Shown here piece after piece: positions 53,509 through 62,635 of a stretch of DNA of 64,000 bases. The stretch is from the NCBI RefSeq assembly GCF_023006505.1, contig NZ_JALBGV010000016.1, positions 27,546-91,545 of the forward strand. The letters run 5' to 3'. The stretch's first letter is position 1, and each line of letters begins with the position of its first letter. This stretch comes from Neorhizobium sp. SHOUNA12A. Lineage in GTDB: Bacteria > Pseudomonadota > Alphaproteobacteria > Rhizobiales > Rhizobiaceae. The notes under the pieces were generated by a model that saw only the letters and a program-made list of their open reading frames with translations, searched no databases and was not told where the DNA came from. The position numbers were made by a program, and so were the translations under genes.

Positions 53509-53571
53509 CCATCACGTCGCCATCCGGGCCCAAACCGACGCAAAAGCGAGCCGCGACAAACTCAAAACCGT

Positions 53572-53585
53572 TTGTCGTACGTCAA
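53572..53585. promoter_or_regulatory. FNR/NNR-like box upstream of pseudoazurin
   Basis: TTGTCGTACGTCAA has TTG and CAA ends and a symmetric CGTACG centre with standard spacing. It lies about 77 bases before the pseudoazurin start, so this gene probably has its own NO- or oxygen-controlled promoter. Confidence 0.55.
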
Positions 53586-53655
53586 AGAGCACCGGCGGTT
53601 TTGCTCTAGTGTGAATTCCAACGAAGCCGTGGGCTTCCAGAAAAGGAGTAAGAAA

Positions 53656-54102
53656 ATGAAGAAGATTTTGGCATCCCTGGTCGGTGCGGCGATCGTCACG
53701 GCTGTCTGCGCCACGGTGGCGTCGGCTGCCGATTTCGAAGTGCACATGCTCAACAAGGGTAACGACGGCGCGATGGTATTCGAACCGGGCTCCCTGAAGA
53801 TCGCCAAGGGCGATACCGTCACCTTCATCCCGACGGACAAGTCTCATAATGCCGAGACCATCGAGGGGCTGATCCCGGAAGGTGCAAAGCCGTTCAAGGG
53901 CCAGATGAACGAAAGCGTCAAGGTCACCTTCGACGTTGAGGGGGCATATGCCGTGAAATGCTCGCCGCATGTCGGCATGGGCATGATTGGCCTCATCGTT
54001 GTCGGCAATGCGCCAGCCAACCTGGAGGCCGTCAAGACCGCGAAACTGCCCAAGAAAGCTCGCGAACGTCTCGACGCGGATATTGCAGCTTCCGGCGTTT
54101 AA
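53656..54102 (+). CDS. Pseudoazurin
   Basis: A 148-residue periplasmic blue copper protein that donates electrons to NirK. The Sec signal peptide ends VASAA. The copper site comprises the His of [10 protein letters not shown] and the Cys, His and Met of [13 protein letters not shown], the pseudoazurin arrangement. AAAAGGAG precedes the ATG at 53656. The gene carries a box for anaerobic control and is placed directly after nirV, as in some other rhizobia. Confidence 0.95.
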   Translation: MKKILASLVGAAIVTAVCATVASAADFEVHMLNKGNDGAMVFEPGSLKIAKGDTVTFIPTDKSHNAETIEGLIPEGAKPFKGQMNESVKVTFDVEGAYAVKCSPHVGMGMIGLIVVGNAPANLEAVKTAKLPKKARERLDADIAASGV

Positions 54103-54114
54103 GCCGGGAGCGTT

Positions 54115-54150
54115 CGGCGGCGGCCATTCCCTCTCCCCCGGCCGTCGCCG
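54115..54150. terminator. Hairpin after pseudoazurin
   Basis: CGGCGGCGGCC and GGCCGTCGCCG pair (one mismatch in 11) in the short gap between the convergent pseudoazurin and esterase genes. No T-run follows, so termination is only probable. Confidence 0.45.
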
Positions 54151-54170
54151 CGCTTATTCTCCCGGCCTTA

Positions 54171-55253
54171 TCAGCGCATCAGGCCGGCCATGCGAAGCGC
54201 ATTCTCGATGATCTGCTGGATACCTTCAGGCTCTTTTGCCTCCTGAGAAGAAACGGATGCCCGCTTGAGACCGTCGTTCTTCGCCTGCAACGGCTCCGCA
54301 CCTTCGCGAAGCAGGCCCCAGCTTTCTGCCGAATGAAGCGTCGACGATATGCCGACATCCAGCAGATACGGCCCGGCGTTCTCGTTGCCGAGCGTCGGAT
54401 CGATCGGCGTTCCATGGCCCATTCCGGCAATGCTGTAATATTCGAGCGCCTGCCTGCCGCGGGCATCTTTCCACGCGGTTCTCGTCTGGCCGTCGATCTT
54501 TTCCTTGAGGTCCGGCCGCGAGCCGACCTCGTGAACGCCGCGCCACTGGTCGATGATCGCCTGCGCATTCGCCTCTGCGACCGTGTTGTCCTGGGTGCCC
54601 TGCCACACCGAGATGGTTGGCCATGGCCCCTGATGGGTGGAAGCGGCTTTCAGCCGCGACTGAAGCGTCGATGGTGCCGGCAGGCCGTGGCCGCGCATCC
54701 GGTCGAATGCTTCGGGCACCGTTGCGGCGACGCCATAGGGCAGTCCTGCGATGATTGCGCCACCCGCGAAGACTTCCGGATACGTGGCGAGCATGACGTT
54801 GGCCATGCCGCCGCCTGCGGACAGGCCGCTCACATAGATGCGCGAAGTGTCGATCCCGTGCCGGGAGACCACGGCATCGATCATCTGGCGGATCGAGTGC
54901 GCTTCGCCCTGGCCGCGGCGCGTGTCGCCCGGAAGGAACCAGTTGAAACAGAGATTGCCGTTGTTGGCCCGGACCTGTTCCGGCAAGAGCACCACGAAGC
55001 CATGCCGTTCGGCGAGCTTCGACCATCCGGTGCCGTGATCATAACCGGAGGCGGTTTGCGTGCATCCGTGGAGAACGACGACGAGGGCGGGATGTTTGGG
55101 AAGCAGAGAGGGCACGTAAACCTTGGCTGCCAGCGCTCCGGGGTTGGATCCGAAGCCCTCGAGCGCCTCCAGATGGCTGGGCGCGTCGGTCGGTTCCCAA
55201 CCCAGTGATTTCAAGCGGGCGAGCCGCTCCAGCGTATCCGACAACGATCTCAT
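54171..55253 (-). CDS. PHB-depolymerase-family esterase
   Basis: A 360-residue alpha/beta hydrolase of the polyhydroxybutyrate-depolymerase/LpqC group. The oxyanion segment is VVVLHGCTQTASGYD, the nucleophile elbow GLSAGGGM (about residue 140), then WQGTQDNTV (acid) and GMGHGTPID (histidine). No clear signal peptide is visible, so it may be intracellular. AGGAGG lies close to the ATG; the ATG at 55253 has better spacing than 55256 or the TTG at 55268. It has no obvious link to the neighbouring clusters. Confidence 0.85.
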   Translation of the reverse strand: MRSLSDTLERLARLKSLGWEPTDAPSHLEALEGFGSNPGALAAKVYVPSLLPKHPALVVVLHGCTQTASGYDHGTGWSKLAERHGFVVLLPEQVRANNGNLCFNWFLPGDTRRGQGEAHSIRQMIDAVVSRHGIDTSRIYVSGLSAGGGMANVMLATYPEVFAGGAIIAGLPYGVAATVPEAFDRMRGHGLPAPSTLQSRLKAASTHQGPWPTISVWQGTQDNTVAEANAQAIIDQWRGVHEVGSRPDLKEKIDGQTRTAWKDARGRQALEYYSIAGMGHGTPIDPTLGNENAGPYLLDVGISSTLHSAESWGLLREGAEPLQAKNDGLKRASVSSQEAKEPEGIQQIIENALRMAGLMR

Positions 55254-55359
55254 CATGCCTCCTGGCAATCATTGCCGGGATGGCAGTGATCAACGACAAC
55301 GTCCCCCTATATGGGAAGCGTTGCTGCACTGCACAATTATTTTTTTGCAAAGGTATGTT

Positions 55360-57024
55360 TCATCGCGAGCCGGCGGGGGCCGACAAGTTGGCCGCGCGCG
55401 ACGTTTTGCGTCCGCTTTCGATCAGCGCCCTGGTGTATTCGTGCTGCGGCGACAGGAAAAGGCGTTCCGTCTCGCCCTGTTCGACGATCACGCCGCGTTT
55501 CATCACGATGGTCCGGTCGCAGATCTGCCGGATGACGGCGAGGTTGTGCGAGATGAAGACATAGGTGAGGTCGAGTTCCGCCCGCAGTTCCTGCAGGAAG
55601 TCGAGCACCTGCGCCTGCACCGAGATATCGAGCGCCGAAGTCGGCTCGTCGAGGATCAGCAGGCGTGGATTGAGGGCGATGGCGCGGGCGATGCAGATGC
55701 GCTGCTTCTGGCCGCCGGAGAGTTCGTGCGGATAGCGGTATTTGAACATTTTCGGCAGCTGGACGATGTCGAGCAGTGCTTCGACGCGCGCCTCGATGTC
55801 GCGGCGGCCCATGCTTGTCTGGATGCGCAGTGGCTCGCCGATCGCGTCGCCGATCGTATGGCGGCCGTTAAGCGCCGAATGCGGGTTCTGGAAAACGAAC
55901 TGCATGTGCCGGCGCATCAACCGCATGGGCTCGCCGGTCAGGCCGGAAATGTTCCGGCCGTCGAAGATAATGTCGCCGGAGGTCGGCTCGATCAGCCGCA
56001 GCAGCATGCGTGCCAGCGTCGACTTGCCGGAACCGGATTCGCCGACCACGCCGAAGATCTCGCCGGTCGCGACGGACAGGTTGATGCCGTCGACCGCCGT
56101 TACCTCGGTACCCGATTGGCTGCGGTAGACCTTCTTGAGGTCGATCGCTTCCAGAAGCACGCCAGGTTTCACCGGCGTGCCGATTGCCGGTTCGGCGACG
56201 ACCTTTGCCGCGGCGGTATCGATGTCCGGCACGGCAGCCAATAGGCGCTTGGTGTATTCGTGCTTCGGCGCGCTGAGGATATCCGCCGTCAGGCCCTGTT
56301 CGACGATCTCGCCCTTGTACATGACCGCGCAGCGTTTCGCGATCGTGGCGATCGCGCCGATATCGTGGCTGATCATGATGACCGTCAGGTTGAGCTTCTC
56401 GACCAGCGAATTGATCAGGTCGAGCACCTGCGCCTGGACCGTCACATCGAGCGCCGTCGTCGGTTCGTCGGCGATCAGCAGGTCCGGTTTGCCGGACAGC
56501 GCCATGGCGATCAGCACCCGCTGGCGCATGCCGCCGGAAAGCTGGTGCGGATACTGGTCGAACAGCATCGCCGGGTTGGGCAGACCAACCTGGTCGAGCA
56601 GGTCCTCGGTGCGGGCGCGGCGGGCGGCCTTCGAGGAGACGCCCTTGCCGGCGGCCTTTTCGTGGGCGGTAATGACGTCGGAAATCTGCTGTCCAATGGT
56701 GAAGAGCGGGTTCAGATAGGTCATCGGATCCTGGAAGATCATCGAGATGCGGATGCCGCGGATCTTCGTCCAGTCCTTTTCCGAAAGTGCGGTAATGTCC
56801 TGTCCGTCGAAGGCGATGCTGCCCTGGACGACCTTGGATGCCTTCGGCCCGATGCCGAGCACGGAGCGCACCAGCACCGTCTTGCCTGAACCGCTTTCGC
56901 CGACGATGCCGAGCGTATCGCCGCGGTTGACCGTCAGGTTGATGTCTTTGAGCACATGCACCGGCCCGTCGAAAGTGCCGATGTCGAGCCGGTAGTTCTG
57001 GATGTTGAGAAGAGGTCCGGTCAT
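55360..57024 (-). CDS. Double ABC ATPase (DppD-DppF fusion)
   Basis: A 554-residue protein with two complete ABC domains. First: Walker A GESGSGKTV, signature LSGGMRQRVLIAM, Walker B LLIADEPTTALD. Second (from about residue 295): GESGSGKST, LSGGQKQRICIARA, LLILDEPTSALD and HEYTRALI. Fused pairs of this kind energise oligopeptide-type importers. The start at 57024 gives an ATGA overlap with the permease gene; a much longer open frame upstream is in the wrong frame for that gene and is not real. Confidence 0.92.
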   Translation of the reverse strand: MTGPLLNIQNYRLDIGTFDGPVHVLKDINLTVNRGDTLGIVGESGSGKTVLVRSVLGIGPKASKVVQGSIAFDGQDITALSEKDWTKIRGIRISMIFQDPMTYLNPLFTIGQQISDVITAHEKAAGKGVSSKAARRARTEDLLDQVGLPNPAMLFDQYPHQLSGGMRQRVLIAMALSGKPDLLIADEPTTALDVTVQAQVLDLINSLVEKLNLTVIMISHDIGAIATIAKRCAVMYKGEIVEQGLTADILSAPKHEYTKRLLAAVPDIDTAAAKVVAEPAIGTPVKPGVLLEAIDLKKVYRSQSGTEVTAVDGINLSVATGEIFGVVGESGSGKSTLARMLLRLIEPTSGDIIFDGRNISGLTGEPMRLMRRHMQFVFQNPHSALNGRHTIGDAIGEPLRIQTSMGRRDIEARVEALLDIVQLPKMFKYRYPHELSGGQKQRICIARAIALNPRLLILDEPTSALDISVQAQVLDFLQELRAELDLTYVFISHNLAVIRQICDRTIVMKRGVIVEQGETERLFLSPQHEYTRALIESGRKTSRAANLSAPAGSR

Positions 57025-57932
57025 CGGTCGCGGCTCCGGGGGTCGAGAATGTCGCGCAGGCCGTCGCCCAGAAGGTTGAAGCCGAGCACGGTCAGGAAGA
57101 TCGCGGCGCCCGGAAACAGCGAATACCACCACCAGTCCGGCATGTAGGTGCGGGCGACCGAGATCATCGCGCCCCATTCCGGTGCCGGCGGCTGGGCGCC
57201 GAGGCCGATGAAGCCGAGGCTGGCGGCGGACAGGATCGCCATGCCCATGTCCATGCTCATCTTGACGATGATCGGCGACATGCAGTTGGGCAGGATGTGG
57301 TGCCAGAGGATCCACGGCGTTTTGGCGCCGATCGAGCGGGCCGATTCCACGAACAGTTCTTCCTTGACCGACAGCGTCTTCGCCTCCACCAGCCGGACGT
57401 AACCCGGCCACCAGACGAGCGACAGAGCCAGCACGCAATTGGTGATGCCCGGGCCGAGTGCGGCGACGATCGCGAGCGCCAGAGCCAAGCCCGGTACTGC
57501 GAGGAAAAGCTCCGTGATGCGCATGATAACGGCGCGCACCCAGCCGCCGCGATAACCGGCGATGATGCCGAGCGGTACGCCGATGACGGCGCCGACGCCG
57601 GTGATGATCAGCCCGATCCACAGCGAGGTGCGGGCACCGATGATGACGCGCGAAAGGATGTCGCTGCCCATCTCGTCGGTGCCGAACCAGTGACCGACGC
57701 TCGGGCCCATCAGCTTGTTGGCCATGTTGAAGGCGCCGACGGTATCTTCCGGATAGGGCGCGAGCCACGGGCCAAGTGCTGCGAGCAACAGAAAAAGCAC
57801 GACCAGGCCGAGGCCGAGCATGGAAGAGAAGCTCTTGCCGAACATGTGGGCATAAAGCCGCCATTGGCGGATCTTGCTTTCATGCCGTTCGCGGAAGGTG
57901 AGGGGGCGGGAGAGTTCCACGGGCGTCGTCAT
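57021..57932 (-). CDS. Dpp-like ABC permease (DppC type)
   Basis: A 303-residue permease with the DppC plan: cytosolic N-terminus, first helix LGLVVLFLLLAALGPWLAPYPED, GTDEMGSDILSRVIIGARTS and coupling loop ELFVESARSIGAKTPWILWHHILPN. The start at 57932 overlaps the preceding permease stop by one base (TGATG). Upstream extension of the frame is antisense to that permease and is rejected. Confidence 0.92.
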   Translation of the reverse strand: MTTPVELSRPLTFRERHESKIRQWRLYAHMFGKSFSSMLGLGLVVLFLLLAALGPWLAPYPEDTVGAFNMANKLMGPSVGHWFGTDEMGSDILSRVIIGARTSLWIGLIITGVGAVIGVPLGIIAGYRGGWVRAVIMRITELFLAVPGLALALAIVAALGPGITNCVLALSLVWWPGYVRLVEAKTLSVKEELFVESARSIGAKTPWILWHHILPNCMSPIIVKMSMDMGMAILSAASLGFIGLGAQPPAPEWGAMISVARTYMPDWWWYSLFPGAAIFLTVLGFNLLGDGLRDILDPRSRDR

Positions 57933-58939
57933 CAGGCGCTCCTGAGGCGGGGATCGATCCACGCATAGGCGAGATCGACAAGGGTGTTGGCGACAATGAA
58001 GAAGAAGCCGATTACCAGCGTGACGCCGATGACAGGCTTGAAATCCGACGAAAGCGCCGAGGAGACGGCATAAAGCCCGATGCCTGGCCAATCGAAGACG
58101 GTTTCGACGAGAACGGTCGAGCCGAGCATCCAGCCGAAGCGCAGACCGATCATCGCCAGCGTCGGCAGAAGCGCGTTCTTCAGCGCATAGATCGCGACGA
58201 TGCGGAAGGAGGCGATGCCGTGGGCACGGGCCGCGACGATGTAGTCCGACTGCAGCACTTCGATCATTTCGGCGCGGTTGACGCGCAGGATCGAGGCGAG
58301 GCAGGGGAAGGAAAGCACGATTGCCGGAAGGATGATATGCCGCAGCGATATCCAGAACGTGTCCAGCCGGCCGGCGAACAGGCTGTCGACGAGGAGTAGG
58401 CCGGTGATCGTCTGCGGCGGGCGGGTGACCAGCGGCAGACGGCCCGAGACCGGCAGCCAGCCGAGATCGACCGCGAATGTCAGCTGCAGGATGATGCCGA
58501 ACCAGAAGGCCGGCAGAGCGACGCCCGAGATCGAGAAAATGCGGGTCGCATGGTCGATCGGGCCGTCCTTGTAGACGGCCGACAGCATGCCGAGCGGCAC
58601 GCCGACGACGATGCCGAGCGTCATGGCGACGAAGACCAGTTCCAGCGTTGCCGGCGCATAACGCAGCACCTCTTCCAGCACCGGCCTCGTGGTGACGATC
58701 GACTGGCCAAGATCGCCGGTGACGAGGTCGCCCATATAGACGACGAACTGTTCGGGCAGCGACTTGTCGAGACCGTATTCTGTACGGATCGTCGCCACCA
58801 TGTCCTCGGTCGCGTTGGGGCCGGCGACCAGCCGGGCGGGATCGCCCGGCGCGACGTTGGTGATGACGAAGGTGAGTGCCGCAATGCCGATCATGGTTCC
58901 GACCAGCGTGAGCACTTTGCGGAAGGCGAAGGTCAACAT
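57932..58939 (-). CDS. Dpp-like ABC permease (DppB type)
   Basis: A 335-residue permease with the DppB layout: FAFRKVLTLVGTMIGIAALTFV as first helix, VYMGDLVTGDLGQSIVTTRPV, and coupling loop DYIVAARAHGIASFRIVAIYALKNAL. It follows the binding-protein gene by about 109 bases, in which only a possible promoter or attenuator-like spacer was seen. Confidence 0.92.
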   Translation of the reverse strand: MLTFAFRKVLTLVGTMIGIAALTFVITNVAPGDPARLVAGPNATEDMVATIRTEYGLDKSLPEQFVVYMGDLVTGDLGQSIVTTRPVLEEVLRYAPATLELVFVAMTLGIVVGVPLGMLSAVYKDGPIDHATRIFSISGVALPAFWFGIILQLTFAVDLGWLPVSGRLPLVTRPPQTITGLLLVDSLFAGRLDTFWISLRHIILPAIVLSFPCLASILRVNRAEMIEVLQSDYIVAARAHGIASFRIVAIYALKNALLPTLAMIGLRFGWMLGSTVLVETVFDWPGIGLYAVSSALSSDFKPVIGVTLVIGFFFIVANTLVDLAYAWIDPRLRSA

Positions 58940-59048
58940 CGTCTTCTCCGGTGGTTATTCTCTTAAAAACCTGCGCATGGCCCGGCCGGTTGGGATGGTC
59001 CGGGCCATGCGCATCATGCTGGCTGCAGGAGGGGACGCAAGCCAGTTT

Positions 59049-60641
59049 CTATTCGGCCTTCACCCACATCGGGTAAAGATCGACTTCGCCGGTGAAGCGG
59101 ACCGGGCTGAACTGGAAGCCCTGCAGGTAGTCGCGATGCGCCCAGCGGCGGTTCTGCAGCATGCCGAAGACCTCCGGCTGATCGGCGACAATCTGCTTCT
59201 GGATGTCGGCATAAAGCTTGGCGCGGTCATCCCAGTTGGTCGCGGCGCGGGCCTGGTCGATCATCTCCGAAACCTTCGGATTGTCGTAGAACATCATCGC
59301 GTAATACTGGCCCCAGCTCGCCTTGTGGTACTGGTAGGCGACGGCGTCCGGGTCGGTCGAGACCGGGGTGGTGAACACCGAGGTCATGGCCGGCGAAGTC
59401 TCGACCTTGGAACCGGCGGCGACCATGTTCGGCCACTGTTCCGGCTTGACCTCGACGGTGATGCCGAGTTCCTTCAGGTTGTCGAGCAGCACCAGGCCGA
59501 TGCGGCGGGCTTCTTCGAGGCCTGCGACATGGACGTAGGGAAGCGTGATGCCGCCGTTCGGATAGGCCGATTTCGCCAGGTATTCCTTGGCCTTGGCGAG
59601 ATCCTTGCGCGGGATGCCCGGAACCGAGACGAAGCCCTTCATGGCGTCCGGCAGCGGGCTGCTTTCGAGCGATGCGGCGCCGTTGTAGATCTGGATCAGG
59701 GCATCGTAGTCGACCGCATAGGCGATCGCCTTGCGCAGGTTGATGTCGGCGGTCGGGCCCTTCTGGGTGTTGAACTTGATGCCGAAGGTGGTCATGCCCT
59801 TATGGTCCTCGATGACCACGCCCGGCACGCGCTTGATCTGGATGTAGTCGTCCGGCGTCAGACCTTCGACAATGTCGGCTTCGCCGCGCTGCAGGGCAGC
59901 CTTCTGGGCGGCGGGTTCGCGGATGATCTTGTAGATGACGCCGGCCGGGCGGTTCTTCTCGCCCTGCGGCCAGCCCTTCCAGTAGGTGTCATTGGCTTCG
60001 ATTTCATAAAGGACGTTCGGTTCCCAGCGGCCGAGTTTGAAGGGGCCGGAACCGGCTGCATGGTCGGTCAGCCACTTCTGGCCGTAGTCGCCGTCGACTT
60101 CATGAGCCTTCACCTCAGCCGGGTTGACGATGTACCACCAGGGCAGGAAGGAGAGGAACGGTGCGTAGGGCGCCTTTAGGTCGAAGCGGACGGTGTTCGC
60201 GTCGACGGCGACGATGTTCTCCGGCGCCAGGAAGTCCTTGAGCATCCAGGCGACGCCCTTGTTGAGCTTCAGGCCGCGTTCGAAGGAATAACGCACGGCC
60301 TCGGCGGTCACCGGATCGCCGTTGTGGAACTTGGCGTTCTTGGCGAGATGGAAGGTCCAGCTCTTGCCGTCCGCGCTGGTTTCCCACTTCTCGGCGAGCC
60401 AGGACTTGATCTCAGCCGGGTTGCCTTCGTACTTGACCAGAGCATCATAGACCGACTGCTGGATCATGCGCGTCGACCAGTCGTAGCGGACATGCGGATC
60501 GAGGACCGGGATGGCCTGACGGCCGCCGAAAACAATGACGTTGCCCTTGTCGGTGCGCTCGAAGGCACCGGCGGGCGAGGCGAGGATCGAGGAGGCGAGC
60601 AGTCCCGCGACCGCGACAATTCTCAAGGTTTTTCCGAACAT
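59049..60641 (-). CDS. Family-5 solute-binding protein of the AroM/DUF917 locus
   Basis: A 530-residue periplasmic receptor with a Sec signal peptide ending SPAGA. Typical parts are VLDPHVRYDWSTRMIQQSVYDALVKYEGNPAEIKSWLAEKWE at the N-terminus, FHLAKNAKFHNGDPVTAEAVRYSFER, and DINLRKAIAYAVDYDALIQI. It starts 32 bases after the AroM gene in the same direction, so AroM, receptor and importer are probably one transcript. The ligand is unknown; hydantoin- or amide-type compounds would fit the downstream enzymes by inference. Confidence 0.9.
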   Translation of the reverse strand: MFGKTLRIVAVAGLLASSILASPAGAFERTDKGNVIVFGGRQAIPVLDPHVRYDWSTRMIQQSVYDALVKYEGNPAEIKSWLAEKWETSADGKSWTFHLAKNAKFHNGDPVTAEAVRYSFERGLKLNKGVAWMLKDFLAPENIVAVDANTVRFDLKAPYAPFLSFLPWWYIVNPAEVKAHEVDGDYGQKWLTDHAAGSGPFKLGRWEPNVLYEIEANDTYWKGWPQGEKNRPAGVIYKIIREPAAQKAALQRGEADIVEGLTPDDYIQIKRVPGVVIEDHKGMTTFGIKFNTQKGPTADINLRKAIAYAVDYDALIQIYNGAASLESSPLPDAMKGFVSVPGIPRKDLAKAKEYLAKSAYPNGGITLPYVHVAGLEEARRIGLVLLDNLKELGITVEVKPEQWPNMVAAGSKVETSPAMTSVFTTPVSTDPDAVAYQYHKASWGQYYAMMFYDNPKVSEMIDQARAATNWDDRAKLYADIQKQIVADQPEVFGMLQNRRWAHRDYLQGFQFSPVRFTGEVDLYPMWVKAE

Positions 60642-60673
60642 GTGGTTCCCTCTGTTTTTAATGTGGCTCGGTA

Positions 60674-61354
60674 TCAGATCATTTGGCGGACGACGCCCGC
60701 GACGACGCGGCGCGACAATAGGACCGGGGCGTCGACCGCGCGGCGCACTTCATCCAGCATTCCGGCGGAATAACCCATGCAGTGCATGACGATGAGGTCG
60801 CAGCCTTCAAGCGTTTTTGCCCGTTCGCCGACATCGTCGCCGGCATAGGGCGAGGCGGCGACGAATTTCGGCTCGCCGCTGAAGACGTGGCGATCGGCGA
60901 AATCCTTGACCTGCCGTTCGAGCGGCAAGATGACGCCGAGCTTGCGGGAGGAAGCGGCAAGCGCCTCGACGGTGGAATCGACGATCCGCTGGGCCTCGAC
61001 CACCAGCGTGTTTTCGAGCGGATCGATCCGGGTGCCGGTGCAGAGAAGAACGACGAGGTCGAAACCTTGCGCATCGATCTCCTTCAAGAGAACGTTTAGC
61101 TTCTCCTCGGTGCGGGCCTTGGACGTGACGATCTCCTCGCCGCTCTTCAGACGCGTCGCGAAGGAATGCTCGCCGTCGACAGCGCGCATCGCACCGAGCT
61201 CGGCGGAATTCATGCCATCGAGCACGCCGAATTCACGGAACTCGACGCGACCTTCCGGCAGGCCGATGCCGATCTCGGCCATCATTTCCGGAACGATGTC
61301 GACACGTGGTGTCTGACCGATGGTCACAAAGGCGATCTTGGATGTGGAAGGCAT
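60674..61354 (-). CDS. AroM-family protein (stand-alone)
   Basis: A 226-residue AroM protein. The N-terminal family signature is VTIGQTPRVDIVPEM (residues 10-24), with DGEHSFATRLKSGEEIVTSKA after it. Two cysteines sit at strand ends, C105 in LLCTGT and C192 in MHCMGYS, in places where racemases of the Asp/Glu/hydantoin group have their catalytic pair; this resemblance is my inference. AroM proteins have no established activity. It is first in the operon with the importer, behind one copy of the 22-bp element at 61423. Confidence 0.85.
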   Translation of the reverse strand: MPSTSKIAFVTIGQTPRVDIVPEMMAEIGIGLPEGRVEFREFGVLDGMNSAELGAMRAVDGEHSFATRLKSGEEIVTSKARTEEKLNVLLKEIDAQGFDLVVLLCTGTRIDPLENTLVVEAQRIVDSTVEALAASSRKLGVILPLERQVKDFADRHVFSGEPKFVAASPYAGDDVGERAKTLEGCDLIVMHCMGYSAGMLDEVRRAVDAPVLLSRRVVAGVVRQMI

Positions 61355-61422
61355 GCTCTCATCGTTCCCTGCATGACATTACATTATCGACAGGGAGCCT
61401 AGCGCCCGGAAGCGCGGCTTCA

Positions 61423-61444
61423 CTATAGGGTAATGCCCCTAGAA
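61423..61444. promoter_or_regulatory. Shared 22-bp near-palindrome upstream of aroM
   Basis: The core TAGGGTAATGCCCCTA (61426-61441) is an inverted repeat of TAGGG/CCCTA type. With flanks it matches the reverse complement of 62563-62584 at 20 of 22 positions. Relative to the genes, both copies read the same way, here about 68 bases before the AroM start. Proposed site of the AroM-LuxR regulator. Confidence 0.7.
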
Positions 61445-61533
61445 CGACATGATTCTGACATGCTCAAGGCGACCAATTTTTAGGCAAAGAGCTCTTCTGG
61501 CGCAATTTTCTTGCGCGAACCGGATTATTTCGA

Positions 61534-62520
61534 TCAGGGATGGCCGGCGGTGATGACCATGCGGATCAGGGCGTTGGACGACGTGACTTCCATCTTGCTC
61601 ATGACGTTCGAGCGGTGAATCTCGACCGTCTTCGGGCTGATGCCGAGCTGGCGGGCGATCGCCTTGTTGGACAGGCCTTCGGCCACCAGCGACAGAACCT
61701 GCCGCTCGCGCGGCGTCAGGCGAAGCAGCTTTTCGGCAAATTCCGGCGAAACGCCCGGCAGAGTGACGGGCTGCGAACGATGCAGGAGGAGCCGGATGGC
61801 GCTTGCGACGATGCGGCGGGCGAGGACGACAGGCTTGCCGCTCGCCTTCGCCACCATCTGCCGGTCGGCCTCGGTAAAGCTGACGGAATTCAGGACGATG
61901 ATTTCCGCATCCGCAAGATCGACGAGCGCGCCGGCAAGCAGTTTCCTGTCGCCGTCGGCGGCATAGCTGGCGCAGATCTTGTAGGGCGCCAGTGCCGGGA
62001 TATCGAGTTCCTCGATCTGCTGCTGCAGCGGTTGGATGAGGCCGACGGAAGAGCCGTGCGCAGCGAGCGAAATCACCGCCGATTCCATGGCGCGCTGGGC
62101 ATTGACGGTCGGGCAGGTGCTTTCGAAATCGCGGAACAGACCGGTCGAGAGGATGACGACCAGATCGAATTCGTTGGGGTGAAACGCGGCGGCGATCTTC
62201 GCCATACGCTCGGCGATCCGCGGCTTGGACACGACGATGTCGGTATTGTCGGCAAGCCGGGTGACGATGCTCTGTTCGCCCGGCCTGACCCTGAGATCGT
62301 CGATCTCGGCTTTGGAAAGCGCGTCCAGCGCGCCGATTTCGAGCGCTTCGATCGGCACATCGAGATTGGTCAGCATGTCCCCAATAAGATCGGCACGCGG
62401 CGTCTGACCGACGCTCAAAAACATCACCCGATGGCGCGATTCCGCACCTTCCGGCGAGGTCGGGGCCAGCGCATATGGGCTCTTCGTCACCTGCAGGGAA
62501 TCGGTCCTTTCGATCGTCAA
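61534..62520 (-). CDS. AroM-LuxR fusion regulator
   Basis: A 328-residue protein joining an AroM domain (about residues 31-240, VMFLSVGQTPRADLIGDML) to a LuxR/NarL DNA-binding helix-turn-helix (268-328: LTPRERQVLSLVAEGLSNKA, then LGISPKTVEIHRSNVMSKM). The AroM part aligns with the protein at 60674, but both cysteines are replaced: S125 in ILSTG and S212 in LNSVS. This suggests a ligand-binding but non-catalytic sensor. The start is a TTG at 62520 and is uncertain; the family core begins near residue 31. It lies between the AroM-importer operon and the DUF917-hydantoinase operon. Confidence 0.88.
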   Translation of the reverse strand: MTIERTDSLQVTKSPYALAPTSPEGAESRHRVMFLSVGQTPRADLIGDMLTNLDVPIEALEIGALDALSKAEIDDLRVRPGEQSIVTRLADNTDIVVSKPRIAERMAKIAAAFHPNEFDLVVILSTGLFRDFESTCPTVNAQRAMESAVISLAAHGSSVGLIQPLQQQIEELDIPALAPYKICASYAADGDRKLLAGALVDLADAEIIVLNSVSFTEADRQMVAKASGKPVVLARRIVASAIRLLLHRSQPVTLPGVSPEFAEKLLRLTPRERQVLSLVAEGLSNKAIARQLGISPKTVEIHRSNVMSKMEVTSSNALIRMVITAGHP

Positions 62521-62562
62521 ACCATGATTGCGCCGAGCGTGCCCAAAATCAAGGCAAGCTCA

Positions 62563-62584
62563 TTCTAGGGGCAGTCCCCTATAG
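62563..62584. promoter_or_regulatory. Shared 22-bp near-palindrome upstream of DUF917
   Basis: The core TAGGGGCAGTCCCCTA (62566-62581) has perfect 6-bp arms. It lies about 51 bases before the DUF917 start and 43 bases from the fusion-regulator start, so it could mediate both activation and autoregulation. See the copy at 61423. Confidence 0.7.
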
Positions 62585-62635
62585 GCATCCTTCGTCACTC
62601 ATGGCTAGGTTCTAGCACATTCTTCGGAGGTAAAC

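Noticed and set aside
55360..57864. Extended N-terminus of the double ATPase
   Set aside because: The extension overlaps the DppC-type permease in another frame and lacks homology. The ATGA overlap at 57021-57024 fixes the start.
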